A stretch of DNA of 64,000 bases from NCBI RefSeq assembly GCF_004366075.1, contig NZ_SODU01000003.1, positions 372,001 to 436,000 on the forward strand. The letters run 5' to 3'. The position numbers were made by a program, and so were the translations under genes. Shown piece after piece: positions 32,903 to 40,805 of the stretch. Every line of letters begins with the position of its first letter. Position 1 is the stretch's first letter. Origin of the DNA: Kribbella pratensis (GTDB lineage: Bacteria > Actinomycetota > Actinomycetes > Propionibacteriales > Kribbellaceae). Below the pieces are notes generated by a model. That model worked only from the letters and a program-made list of their open reading frames with translations. It was not told the origin of the DNA and ran no database searches.

Positions 32903-33967
32903 TTATCCCAGCTTCGGCGAGAGTGCACCCATCGGAGTGAGCCAGGTCGCGATTTTGGCCAGCCCGGTTCCCAGTCGCTGGATCGCGCTCAGCTCGGCCG
33001 GCAGCTCGTGCGGGAAGGATCTGACCACCTGTCCGAGCTGGTCGGGAGGCAGGTCCCCGATCAGCGTGTAGACGATTCCGCCGGACGACCAGACGACGTA
33101 CGACGGCATGCCGTACCGCAGGTATACACCAGGACTGTCGGTGCTGCTGAAGCCCTCGACCGCGGCCGGATCCAGTGTGCCGCGCTGCTCGAACAGGGAG
33201 ACGTTGAACAGCCCGTCGGAGTACGAGAACTGCAGAGAGCCGTTGCTGGTGTCCTGGTGGACGTCGTACAGCTTGAGCGACGCAGGCAGCTCCGGCGCGC
33301 AGACCCAGCCCTCGGAACGCAGGTTGTCGACCTTGCCCATGCCGAGCGCTTCGACACCGCTGGGGACCGTCGGTGGCAGATGGCCGAGGAACTCGGAGCC
33401 CTCGATCTCCAGCTCGGTGAACACGGTGGCGCGCACCATCGTCTTGCCGTCCGCACTGAACAGCTGACGCTGGAGCAGCAGTCCGGTCGCCTTGTCGATC
33501 CAGAACTTGGCCGCCAGCGTCTGGTCGTCCCGCAGCGCCTCCACGAGCACAGCGGTCCGGCCGATCAGGTCGGTGCAGCACTTGTCGACCAGCTGGTACG
33601 TCGCCTGCAGCAACGCCAGCGGTCCACCGTCGATGGCGGCGTCCGTGGTGGTGGCGCGCTGTACGAACGCCTTGGCCCCCGGTGCGGATGAGCCGAGCAC
33701 ACTGATCTCGGAGCCCTGTGACGCCGCGTGCACGATGTCCAGCATCGCCGAGCTGGAGCCCTGCGGTCCCCAGGCAGTGATGATCTGCGTGCCGTGGTAC
33801 GAGATCTGGTTCGGCGCGACAGCCGCCCTCTGCAACCATCTGACCGCCGTCGGCGAGTCGGCCTTCGAGAGCGCCGGTAACAGGGCCGGGACCGCGGCGG
33901 CGGACGTGGGCAGGCCGAAGCCGATCAGGGCGGTGCTGACCAGGACGGCGAGCCGGGAGAGGCTCAC
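32903..33967 (-). CDS. RseB/MucB-like sigma-factor regulatory protein
   Basis: 354 residues from a GTG 3 bp after the anti-sigma stop. A signal peptide (MSLSRLAVLVSTALIGFGLPTSAAA) precedes two domains like RseB. The first is lipoprotein-carrier-like (SYHGTQIITAWGPQGSSSAMLDIVH; DDQTLAAKFWIDKATGLLLQRQLF). The smaller C-terminal domain contains LQFSYSDGLFNVSLFEQRGTLD. In proteobacteria, RseB binds the outside part of the anti-sigma factor and senses envelope damage. The position between the anti-sigma gene and htrA supports the same role here, bound to the extracytoplasmic tail of the 33971-34576 product. Confidence 0.82.
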   Translation of the reverse strand: MSLSRLAVLVSTALIGFGLPTSAAAVPALLPALSKADSPTAVRWLQRAAVAPNQISYHGTQIITAWGPQGSSSAMLDIVHAASQGSEISVLGSSAPGAKAFVQRATTTDAAIDGGPLALLQATYQLVDKCCTDLIGRTAVLVEALRDDQTLAAKFWIDKATGLLLQRQLFSADGKTMVRATVFTELEIEGSEFLGHLPPTVPSGVEALGMGKVDNLRSEGWVCAPELPASLKLYDVHQDTSNGSLQFSYSDGLFNVSLFEQRGTLDPAAVEGFSSTDSPGVYLRYGMPSYVVWSSGGIVYTLIGDLPPDQLGQVVRSFPHELPAELSAIQRLGTGLAKIATWLTPMGALSPKLG

Positions 33968-33970
33968 CGG

Positions 33971-34576
33971 TCAGCGTCCTGTCAGGGCCACCGGGCGCAG
34001 TGTCGGGCTGTTCAGCCCGGCGTACCCCGCACCGTTGTAGGAGTTCAGCAGCGCGACCGGGTCAGCGAACGGTGCTCCGCCGCTGGTGCTTGCGTGGTCG
34101 GACGAGAAGCTCGCCACCGGCGGCTGCAGCGTCGGAGGCTGCTCCGAGCGGGACGGGTCGCCGACGACGAACGCCGTACCGAGCAGGGAGGCGACTGCGG
34201 CAGCTGAGCCGGCTGCGCCCAGGACGCCGCTGCGACGGCGGGAGCGAGTGCCGCGGGCGGGTCCCGGTCGGGTGCCACCTGTGCGGCCGGCCGGGAACGC
34301 GGACCGCTGCGGGAACAGGTTGACCGGCGTGACCACCGGGCGGACCTCTTCCCGTGGCTCGGTCGAGAACGACGAGACGCCCATCAGGCGCTGCATCAGG
34401 TCGGTCGACGGATCCGGCGACTCCAGCGCGGCGATCCGCGCCTTCAGCCGCCGCTGCGCGTCCACCTCGGACCGGCAGGTGTCGCAGCCGACCAGGTGGC
34501 TCAGGACCTTGTCACGGGAGTCGTGGTCGAGCTGGCCGTCGACCACGGCACTCAGCTTGTCCAGCGGGTGCGTCAT
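33971..34576 (-). CDS. Zinc-finger anti-sigma factor (RseA-like)
   Basis: 201 residues. The N-terminal ZAS domain has HLVGCDTC (His, then CxxC) near residues 27-34 with the upstream His in LDHDSRD, the form that binds ECF sigma factors and may respond to thiol redox. A basic stretch (GTRSRRRSG) precedes one membrane helix (VLGAAGSAAAVASLLGTAFVVG, about residues 118-140), and about 60 residues lie outside. It overlaps sigE by 4 bp and is followed after 3 bp by the RseB-like gene. It probably holds SigE at the membrane until stress. Confidence 0.88.
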   Translation of the reverse strand: MTHPLDKLSAVVDGQLDHDSRDKVLSHLVGCDTCRSEVDAQRRLKARIAALESPDPSTDLMQRLMGVSSFSTEPREEVRPVVTPVNLFPQRSAFPAGRTGGTRPGPARGTRSRRRSGVLGAAGSAAAVASLLGTAFVVGDPSRSEQPPTLQPPVASFSSDHASTSGGAPFADPVALLNSYNGAGYAGLNSPTLRPVALTGR

Positions 34577-35199
34577 GCGAGGTCACCTCCGTCGCCGAAG
34601 AGGCCGCCGTCGACCGGCGGACCGCCGACCCGGGTCTGGCCGGACCGCGGGGCCCGGTGCTCCAGGTGCTTACGCAGCATCGACCGGCCGCGGTGGATGC
34701 GGCTGCGGACGGTGCCGAGCTTCACGTCCAGGACGTCCGCGATCTCGTCGTACGTCATGCCCTCGATGTCGCACAGCACCACGGCCGCACGGAAGTCCTC
34801 GGGCAGCGCGTCCAGCGCGTCCTGCACGTCGTGGTCGAACAGGTCGGAGTCGAGCTTCTCGGCCGGGCCCTCGCCCTTGGCCGGGAGCCGGTCGTGCGCG
34901 TCCTCGGGCAGGCCGTCGAAGCGGATCCGCTGCTTGCGGCGGGCACCGTCCAGGAACAGGTTCGTGGTGATCCGGTAGAGCCAGCCCTCGAACGTCCCCG
35001 GCGTGTACGACGACAACGAGCGGAACACCCGGACGAACACTTCCTGGGTGAGGTCCTCGGCGTCGTGCTTGTTACCGGTCAGCCGGTACGCCAGGCGGTA
35101 GACCCGGGCGGAGTGTGTGCGGACGATCTCGTCCCACGACGGCAGTGCGTCCGGCACCTGCTGGGGTGCGGGGACCGTCGACGTGTCGAACGGCTTCAC
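34573..35199 (-). CDS. sigE: ECF sigma factor SigE
   Basis: About 208 residues from the GTG at 35199, chosen because AGGGAGG (35207-35213) lies 7 bp upstream; an in-frame ATG at 35244 would add 15 residues but has no near ribosome site. Region 2 (RVYRLAYRLTGNKHDAEDLTQEVFVRVFRSLSSY) and region 4 (VLCDIEGMTYDEIADVLDVKLGTVRSRIHRGRSMLRKHL) are clear. It directs envelope-stress transcription. It is co-transcribed with its anti-sigma gene (ATGA overlap). Two upstream GGAAC...GTT promoters suggest autoregulation. The order sigE, anti-sigma, htrA, tatB matches mycobacteria, with an RseB-like gene added. Confidence 0.92.
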   Translation of the reverse strand: MKPFDTSTVPAPQQVPDALPSWDEIVRTHSARVYRLAYRLTGNKHDAEDLTQEVFVRVFRSLSSYTPGTFEGWLYRITTNLFLDGARRKQRIRFDGLPEDAHDRLPAKGEGPAEKLDSDLFDHDVQDALDALPEDFRAAVVLCDIEGMTYDEIADVLDVKLGTVRSRIHRGRSMLRKHLEHRAPRSGQTRVGGPPVDGGLFGDGGDLA

Positions 35200-35280
35200 C
35201 GCGACGCCTCCCTGGGTCCTCTCGGCAATGAGCGTGAAGGCCATGGTGCCGCGGTCACCGTCCTCTGCGCACGTCGGGAG

Positions 35281-35345
35281 AACCCGGGTTCGACCCTGAG
35301 TTCCTGGTACGACGGCTCAACGCGGCGCTCCGGCCGGAAGTTCCC
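35281..35345 (-). promoter_or_regulatory. Two tandem ECF-type promoters of sigE
   Basis: Read leftward: GGGAAC (35345-35340), 18 bp, GTT (35321-35319); and GGAAC (35304-35300), 16 bp, GTT (35283-35281). Both resemble the GGAAC/GTT pattern known for SigE and SigH-type factors. The proximal one would start transcription near 35273. Confidence 0.55.
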
Positions 35346-35394
35346 GGCCGGTGCCTTCACTACACAAGACGCCTCGGAGGCCATTTCGGTTGAG

Positions 35395-35616
35395 TCAGTG
35401 CTCCTCGATGACAGCGATCGGGTCGCCGTCGCGGACGACCTCGCCCTCGACGACCTTCAGTTCGGTGATGGTGCCGGCCACCTCGGCCAGCACCGGGATC
35501 TCCATCTTCATCGACTCCAGGATGACAAGCGTGTCGTCCGGGCCCACCGTGTCCCCGGCCTTGGCGGTGACCTTCAGCACGTTGGCCACCAGCTCGGCCA
35601 GCACGGTGTGACTCAA
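35395..35616 (-). CDS. Biotin/lipoyl-attachment carrier protein
   Basis: 73 residues, about the length of a free-standing biotinyl domain. ESMKMEIPV near residue 34-42 carries the Lys that is biotinylated in carboxylase carrier proteins (MKM motif); flanking VLKVTAKAGDTVGPDDTLVILE and TITELKVVEGEVVRDGDPIAVIE are the two half-barrels. It starts with TTG and has GGAGG about 8 bp upstream. It probably serves an acyl-CoA carboxylase encoded elsewhere. Its neighbours give no carboxylase subunit. Confidence 0.85.
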   Translation of the reverse strand: MSHTVLAELVANVLKVTAKAGDTVGPDDTLVILESMKMEIPVLAEVAGTITELKVVEGEVVRDGDPIAVIEEH

Positions 35617-35680
35617 CTCGCACTCCTCCCACTCCCGGAATCCCCGCTCCCGATCCTAGGCGTGACAGACCAGGGCCCAA

Positions 35681-36217
35681 CTACTGGGCGTGCTGCCGGG
35701 CCCGGTACGACGCGACGCGCGTCCGGCTCGAGCACCGCGGCGTACAGAACCTCCGCGGCCGCTTCTCCGCCGCATTGGCGAACACCCGCTCGCAGTCCAC
35801 CGCCGCACAGACCCCGAGCGCCTCGAACCCGTGACCGGCCGCGAACGTCGCCAGCCCGAGCGCAGTCGTCGCCGCCAGCCACTCGGCCCACGTGACTCCG
35901 GGCTTCGCCACATGCAGGTGCCACGGCGACCCGTCGTGGTCGGACAGATACGGGCGTACGGCGTACTCCTCCAGCAGCTCGTTGAGCTTCAGGGCCGCTG
36001 TGCGTGGGTCGGCGTGGAAAACCTCGCGGACCTGCTCCCGGACGCCCCGGACCGCGACCAGGTCGTCCTCGTCCAGCGTGACCGGGTCGGCCTCACCATG
36101 CTCGAGCAGGAACGCGCGTACGTCGGCCGGCGTCGTCAACTGCTCCGGCTCGCGGGTGCGCGTGTTGACCAGGTCGACCGCGAGCCGCACCTGCCGGTCC
36201 GGCGTCTGAAGATCCAC
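35681..36217 (-). CDS. CGNR zinc-finger (ABATE domain) putative regulator
   Basis: 178 residues. The N-terminal part is an ABATE/DUF1470-type domain (AVDLVNTRTREPEQLTTPADVRAFL). The C-terminus is a CGNR-like zinc finger: CAAVDCERVF...RRFCTPRCSSRTRVASYRAR, with the usual CGN(R/K) replaced by CSSR. Such proteins are thought to bind DNA. It is divergent from an MFS exporter gene with repeats of GTAACGC between, so it is likely a local regulator. A second CGNR protein lies at the right end of the window. Confidence 0.82.
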   Translation of the reverse strand: MDLQTPDRQVRLAVDLVNTRTREPEQLTTPADVRAFLLEHGEADPVTLDEDDLVAVRGVREQVREVFHADPRTAALKLNELLEEYAVRPYLSDHDGSPWHLHVAKPGVTWAEWLAATTALGLATFAAGHGFEALGVCAAVDCERVFANAAEKRPRRFCTPRCSSRTRVASYRARQHAQ

Positions 36218-36229
36218 TGGACTCCCTCC

Positions 36230-36281
36230 GTAACGCCTTTATGATAGTAACGCGTAACTGCAGGATTTGCGTTACAGGAGG
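36230..36281. promoter_or_regulatory. CGNR/MFS divergent control region with GTAACGC repeats
   Basis: GTAACGC occurs at 36230-36236 and 36247-36253 (17 bp apart), its inverse GCGTTAC at 36269-36275, and an extra GTAAC at 36254-36258. TATGAT at 36240-36245 is a possible -10 for the MFS gene. AGGAGG at 36276-36281 is its ribosome site. The repeats are probable operator sites for the CGNR protein. Confidence 0.5.
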
Positions 36282-36288
36282 TTCGGGC

Positions 36289-37464
36289 GTGGCGAGCTAC
36301 TACTTGGCGGCGACGCTGGCCAGGCTTGCCGATGAGATGGTCGCGTTCACGCTGGTGCTGCTGGTGCTGGAGCGGACAGACAGTCCGGCACTGGCAGGGA
36401 TCACCGGAGCCGCCTATGCGCTCCCGGCGGTCGCCACCGGGCCTCTGCTCGGTGCATGGCTGGACAGGACGCCGTACCGGCGGACCGCGCTCGCACTCAA
36501 CCAGGCCGTGCTCGGCGTGGTCATGCTCAGCCTGCTGGCCGTAGTCGGCCACAGCGCGCACTGGATCACGCCGGCGCTCGCAGCAGTCGCCGGTGCAACG
36601 CTGCCTATGGTGAGCGGCGGGTTCACCAGCATGCTGCCGAGCCTGGTCCCATCAGAGCGACTGGCCCGCGCCAACTCCTTCGAGGCTGCGAGCTTCGGTG
36701 CCGCGACCATCACCGGGCCTGCGACCGCCGCCACGATCGCAGCCACCCTGTCGGTCGAGGTCGTTGTTGTAGTCATCGCCGTGGCCGCAACACTCAGTGT
36801 CTGCGCCATCAGCCGCCTGCCCGCCCTGCCGCCGTTACAGACCGCTGGACAGCCATTCTTGCCTGCCGTTCTGGCCGGTATGACTCACCTGGTCCGCACA
36901 CCACGGCTGCGAGCCTCCACCGTGACCACGACCCTGCTGATGGGGGCCACCGGCATCCTGCTGATCGCCCTGCCACTGCACATGGCTTCACTCGGAATGC
37001 CCAGGTCAGCGGCCGGCTACCTGTGGACAGCCATCGAGCTCGGCAGTGTCACCACCGCGCTCCTGCTGACTCGTCTCCAAGCGCGGTGGCGCCCTGAGCA
37101 GGTCGTCATCGTGTCGGTTGCGGCCTACGGCGTCACCATGGCCACCTGGCCCGTGGCCACTAGCTTCGCCGTCCTCGTGCTGGTGGCCTTTGTCAGCGGC
37201 CTCCTGGAAGGCCCCACTCTCCCTGCCATGTTCGCCGCCCGCCAGCAGTACAGCCCGGAGTCCCTGCAAGGCCGAGTGAGCACCACCGCCGCCAGCCTCC
37301 GGGTCGGCGCTGCCGCGATCGGCCAAGCCACCGGCGGCCTCCTCGTCCCGGCTGTCGGCACCCGCAGCGCCCTGCTGATCGTGGCCCTCGCCCTACTCGC
37401 GGCCGCAGCCCTCGGCCGCGTCACAACCGTCTCGAGAGAGGCTGCTGCGGTCAGTCGAGGATGA
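36289..37464 (+). CDS. MFS transporter (drug exporter type)
   Basis: 391 residues from the GTG at 36289, chosen for AGGAGG 7 bp upstream; an in-frame ATG at 36241 lies in the control region. Twelve membrane segments are predicted. LLGAWLDRTPYRR after helix 2 is the family motif A (GxLxDRxGRR form). The fold resembles the enterobactin/macrolide exporter-like group. Substrate unknown. Regulated with the divergent CGNR gene. Its 3' end overlaps the convergent SIS gene by 14 bp. Confidence 0.85.
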   Translation: MASYYLAATLARLADEMVAFTLVLLVLERTDSPALAGITGAAYALPAVATGPLLGAWLDRTPYRRTALALNQAVLGVVMLSLLAVVGHSAHWITPALAAVAGATLPMVSGGFTSMLPSLVPSERLARANSFEAASFGAATITGPATAATIAATLSVEVVVVVIAVAATLSVCAISRLPALPPLQTAGQPFLPAVLAGMTHLVRTPRLRASTVTTTLLMGATGILLIALPLHMASLGMPRSAAGYLWTAIELGSVTTALLLTRLQARWRPEQVVIVSVAAYGVTMATWPVATSFAVLVLVAFVSGLLEGPTLPAMFAARQQYSPESLQGRVSTTAASLRVGAAAIGQATGGLLVPAVGTRSALLIVALALLAAAALGRVTTVSREAAAVSRG

Positions 37465-38344
37465 CCGAGCGGGAGAGGCTGCGCGGCTGGTCGGGGTTGA
37501 GGCCGAGAGCCAGGGACTTGGCCACCGCTACCCGCTGAGCGACGACGAGGGACGCCATGGGGTCGAGGTCGGCGTGGTGGACGATGGTCGCGCCGGTGGC
37601 CTTGACGTCGTCCAGCAGGCCTGCCGGCGGCTCACCGAAGACCCAGACGCCGCGGCCGGGCTGCGCGATCGCGATCGGGCCGTGCCGGTAGTCCATCGCC
37701 GGGTACGCCTCGGTCCACGCCGACGCGGCCTCACGCTGCTTGAGCGCGGCCTCGTGCGCCAGGCCGACGTTCCAGCGCGTTCCGACGTACGTGACCTGCT
37801 CGAGCTTGGCCAGGTCGTCGACGTCGATGGTCAGTGCGGTCTGAGCGTCCGCAGCGGCCTTGGACAGGTCCTCACCGAGCGACGCGCGCAGCAGCGCCAG
37901 TGTGGTGGTCGCGAACCGGGTCTGCACGACGGACTGCTCGTCGGCGAAGTCGAGCAGGATGGTCCGGTCGGCCAGCTCGACGATCGGCGAGTCCGGCGTC
38001 GCGGTGATCGCCACGGTCGGTACGTCGGTGGCGCGGATCAGGTCGAGCACCTCGGTCGTCGTACCGGAGCGGCTGATCACCACGATCGCGTCGTACGACC
38101 GGCCGGCCGGGAACTCGGATCCGGCGAACGCGTCGGTCTCGCCCTGGCCGAGGTCCTCGCGCAGCGCGGCGTACGCCATCGCCATGAACCAGGAGGTGCC
38201 GCAGCCGACCGCGGCGACCCGCTGACCGGCCTGCGGAAGTGCCCTGAACTGTGCACTGTCGGATTGCGCGAAACCGTCCGAGACCTGCCGCCAAAGGTCC
38301 GGCTGAGTGGCGATCTCAGTGCTCACAAATGGCTGCTGCGTCAT
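37451..38344 (-). CDS. SIS-domain sugar isomerase/deaminase-like protein
   Basis: 297 residues with two SIS domains in the GlmS/AgaS pattern: VGCGTSWFMAMAYAALRE in the first and YVGTRWNVGLAHEAALKQREAASAWTEAYPAMDYRHGPIAI in the second, with SRSGTTTEVLDLI as phosphosugar-binding loop. It lacks the glutamine amidotransferase domain of GlmS, so it probably isomerises or deaminates an amino-sugar phosphate such as tagatosamine-6-P or glucosamine-6-P. It is divergent from a DeoR regulator across 101 bp with phased TCGAA repeats, the usual arrangement for amino-sugar catabolism. Confidence 0.85.
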   Translation of the reverse strand: MTQQPFVSTEIATQPDLWRQVSDGFAQSDSAQFRALPQAGQRVAAVGCGTSWFMAMAYAALREDLGQGETDAFAGSEFPAGRSYDAIVVISRSGTTTEVLDLIRATDVPTVAITATPDSPIVELADRTILLDFADEQSVVQTRFATTTLALLRASLGEDLSKAAADAQTALTIDVDDLAKLEQVTYVGTRWNVGLAHEAALKQREAASAWTEAYPAMDYRHGPIAIAQPGRGVWVFGEPPAGLLDDVKATGATIVHHADLDPMASLVVAQRVAVAKSLALGLNPDQPRSLSRSVILD

Positions 38345-38363
38345 GTCGTCTCCGCACTTGTCA

Positions 38364-38393
38364 TGGTCGAAACTGCTCGAACGTGATCGAATG
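38364..38393. promoter_or_regulatory. Three 10-bp phased repeats (DeoR operator)
   Basis: TGGTCGAAAC, TGCTCGAACG and TGATCGAATG follow each other without gaps at 38364-38393. The common core TCGAA recurs every 10 bp, once per helical turn. Direct repeats of this period are a known operator form for DeoR/GlpR/AgaR regulators. It lies between the SIS and DeoR genes. Confidence 0.65.
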
Positions 38394-38445
38394 GTGCCAA
38401 CCAGCCGCCACCGGGCTGACCGATTGTGTGAAGGAGGAGCCCCGG

Positions 38446-39228
38446 GTGAAGCGTTATGAACGCCTCAACACCTTGCTCGAGTCGCTCGCCGAAAAAGGCG
38501 CCATCGACGTCGACGAGCTCGCCGAGCAGTTGCACGTGTCCGCAGCCACGATCAGGCGTGATTTGGACCATCTCGGCAAGCAGCAGCTCCTCACCCGGAC
38601 CCGCGGCGGCGCGGTGGCCAACGCGGTGTCGTACGACCTGCCGCTGCGCTACAAGACTGCGCGTTTCGCGTCCGAGAAGCAGCGGATCGCGCAAGCGGCG
38701 GCCACGCTGGTGCGTCGCGGCATGGTGATCGGGATGAACGGCGGGACCACGATCTCCGAGGTGGCGCGGACGCTGGCGACCCGGCCGGAGCTGTCGGCGG
38801 AGCACGGCGAGCCGGCGTTCACGCTTGTCACCAACGCACTGAACATCGCCAACGAGCTGATCGTCCGGCCGCACGTGAAGATGGTGCTGACCGGTGGTGT
38901 GGCGCGGCCGCAGTCCTACGAGATGATCGGCCCGCTGTCGCACCGGATCCTGTCCGACCTGTCGCTGGACATCGCGTTCATCGGCGTCGACGGGATCGAC
39001 GAGACCGGCGCGACGGCTCATCACGAGGGCGAGGCGAACATCAACCAGCTGATCGTCAGCCGGGCCGCGAAGGTGGTCGTGGTGGCCGACTCCTCCAAGC
39101 TGGGGCAGCGGGCCTTCGCCCGGATCTGCGAGCTGAGCGAGATCGACACGCTCGTCACCGACGCCCAGGCCGACGAGTCGCAACTTGCCGTCTTCAAAGA
39201 AGCCGGCATCGACGTCATCCGCGCCTGA
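38446..39228 (+). CDS. DeoR-family transcriptional regulator
   Basis: 260 residues from the GTG at 38446 with AAGGAGGA 7 bp upstream. The N-terminal HTH (DVDELAEQLHVSAATIRRDLDHLGKQQLLTRTRGGAV) is the DeoR signature. The C-terminal DeoRC domain resembles a sugar-phosphate isomerase (IGMNGGTTISEVART; LDIAFIGVDGIDETGATAHHEGEANINQLIV; VVVADSSKLGQRAFARICEL). The effector is probably the sugar phosphate used by the divergent SIS enzyme. A CGTCTC/GAGACG hairpin at 39262-39276 may end its transcript. Confidence 0.9.
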   Translation: MKRYERLNTLLESLAEKGAIDVDELAEQLHVSAATIRRDLDHLGKQQLLTRTRGGAVANAVSYDLPLRYKTARFASEKQRIAQAAATLVRRGMVIGMNGGTTISEVARTLATRPELSAEHGEPAFTLVTNALNIANELIVRPHVKMVLTGGVARPQSYEMIGPLSHRILSDLSLDIAFIGVDGIDETGATAHHEGEANINQLIVSRAAKVVVVADSSKLGQRAFARICELSEIDTLVTDAQADESQLAVFKEAGIDVIRA

Positions 39229-39261
39229 CCTCATTCCACACCTCCCTCGACAGGTGAGTCA

Positions 39262-39276
39262 CGTCTCCAAGAGACG
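39262..39276 (+). terminator. Small hairpin after the DeoR gene
   Basis: CGTCTC (39262-39267) and GAGACG (39271-39276) pair around a 3-base loop, 34 bp after the stop. The remaining bases up to 39376 hold no gene that I can see. Confidence 0.45.
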
Positions 39277-39376
39277 ATCATATCTGATCATCGCAAGGTC
39301 GTTATGAGCAAGAGTGCGCAACCTCCGCGCGTGCATCACGGAAAGCGGACCTCCAGCCGCTAGGCTCTGACTCAGC

Positions 39377-40078
39377 ATGGGTACCGCAGCCGCAGACCGT
39401 TCCGCCGACTACTCCGCCGACCACTGGGAGGACGCCATCGCCACCGGCATCGACCCGACGTCCTGGGCGTACGCCGAGGACTACACCGGTGAGGACGAGG
39501 TCGTCACCGGTGCGCGGGCGAGCGCTGCGGACAGCGGTGTCGCCCCGATCGGCCCCGGCGCGGCCGCCGCGCTAAGCCTGCTCGCCGCGGGCGTGGGCGC
39601 GAAGGCGGTCGTCGAGATCGGCACCGGGACCGGCGTCTCCGGGCTGGCGCTGCTCCGCGGCATGCGCGCCGACGGCACGCTCACCACGGTCGACATCGAC
39701 GCGGAGAACCAGCGGCTCGCGCGCAAGACGTTCCTGGACGCGGGCGTCGCGTCGAACCGGTTCCGCCTGATCGCCGGCGCCGGGCTGGACGTGGTCACCC
39801 GGCTCACCGACGGTCACTACGACCTGGTCTTCTGCGACGCGGACCGCCGCGAGAACACGGCGTACCTGCACGAGGCGCTGCGCCTGCTCCGCCCCGGCGG
39901 CATCGTCGCCTTCGCCGGCATCCTCACCGGCGGCCGAGTAGCCGACCCCGCCCGCCGAGACCCCGACACCATGGCCCTCCGAGACCTGATCCGCGCCGTC
40001 CGAGACGACGACAACCTGGTCTCAGCCCTCCTTCCCACCTCCGACGGCCTCCTCACCGCCGCCAAACGCCTGAAGTAG
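39377..40078 (+). CDS. SAM-dependent O-methyltransferase (Rv1220c-like)
   Basis: 233 residues. Motif I is VVEIGTGTGVSGLALLRGM (about residues 75-93), followed by LTTVDIDAENQRLARKTF and YDLVFCDADRRENTAYLHEALRLLRPGGIVAF. These mark the catechol O-methyltransferase-like class 3 family, which uses Asp residues to bind a metal. Methyl acceptor unknown. No ribosome site precedes the ATG, so the mRNA may be leaderless. In M. tuberculosis a homologous gene lies divergently beside sigE; here about 4 kb of other genes lie between. It converges on the hydrolase gene with a 4-bp gap. Confidence 0.87.
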   Translation: MGTAAADRSADYSADHWEDAIATGIDPTSWAYAEDYTGEDEVVTGARASAADSGVAPIGPGAAAALSLLAAGVGAKAVVEIGTGTGVSGLALLRGMRADGTLTTVDIDAENQRLARKTFLDAGVASNRFRLIAGAGLDVVTRLTDGHYDLVFCDADRRENTAYLHEALRLLRPGGIVAFAGILTGGRVADPARRDPDTMALRDLIRAVRDDDNLVSALLPTSDGLLTAAKRLK

Positions 40079-40082
40079 CCCG

Positions 40083-40805
40083 CTAGCTCGTGAGGCGGGT
40101 TAGTTCGGTGGTTACCTCGTGCCAAGGGTCGGACTGGGGGTCTATCAGTTCGTAGTGGCCGCAGTGGTTGACGCGGTGGAAGTGGGCGGTGGGGTGAGCG
40201 CTGAAGTAGGACTCGGTGATGGTGATGGGGACGACGGTGTCGTTGACGCCGTGGATGAGGGTCACCGGGGCTATGGATGCCGGGAGGTGGACCGGGTCCA
40301 GGTCGTTGCGGACGCCGCCGCCGATGAAGGCCTGTACGGCGCCCTTGTCGAGACCCTCGCGGTCCGCCATCAAGAGGTCGGCTACAGGCGCCAGAGCGAC
40401 CACAGCGCGCAGGCGGACCGGGTTGAGCGTGGACGCGGCCCACAGCGCCAGTTGACCGCCGGCGGAGTGCCCCATCAACAGATAGCCCGCGTGGACGTCC
40501 ACCAGGTCAGGTAGCGCGTCCAGCGCCGTACGGATGTCAGTAGTAGTGACATCGGGGTTGCCGGGCTCCCGGCGGTACTCCAGCGACAGGACCGGCCAGC
40601 CGAGGTCGGACAGCGCTGCGCCGAGGGAGCGGGCGTGCACCCGGTCGTACTGCGGTCGCCAGAACCCACCGTGTACGAAGACGATCAGCGGCCGGTACTC
40701 CTTGGCGCGCCAGTAGTCGATCACCTGGTCCGCATGCTCGCCGTACCGCAGTTCCTCGTCCGGCTCAGGCGCCGTACGCGACAGTACCGATCGGTCCTCG
40801 CTCAT
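40083..40805 (-). CDS. Alpha/beta hydrolase, kynurenine formamidase candidate
   Basis: 240 residues. VFVHGGFW is the HGGxW motif of arylformamidases and their relatives, and GHSAGGQLALWAA carries the nucleophilic Ser; Asp and His of the triad fit VALAPVAD/VTLIHGVNDTVVP and NHCGHYELI. It is the last gene of the kynurenine chain and its ATG overlaps the stop of the decarboxylase gene by 4 bp. It would hydrolyse N-formylkynurenine to kynurenine and formate, the step before kynureninase and the monooxygenase encoded upstream. A general esterase role is possible. Confidence 0.78.
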   Translation of the reverse strand: MSEDRSVLSRTAPEPDEELRYGEHADQVIDYWRAKEYRPLIVFVHGGFWRPQYDRVHARSLGAALSDLGWPVLSLEYRREPGNPDVTTTDIRTALDALPDLVDVHAGYLLMGHSAGGQLALWAASTLNPVRLRAVVALAPVADLLMADREGLDKGAVQAFIGGGVRNDLDPVHLPASIAPVTLIHGVNDTVVPITITESYFSAHPTAHFHRVNHCGHYELIDPQSDPWHEVTTELTRLTS

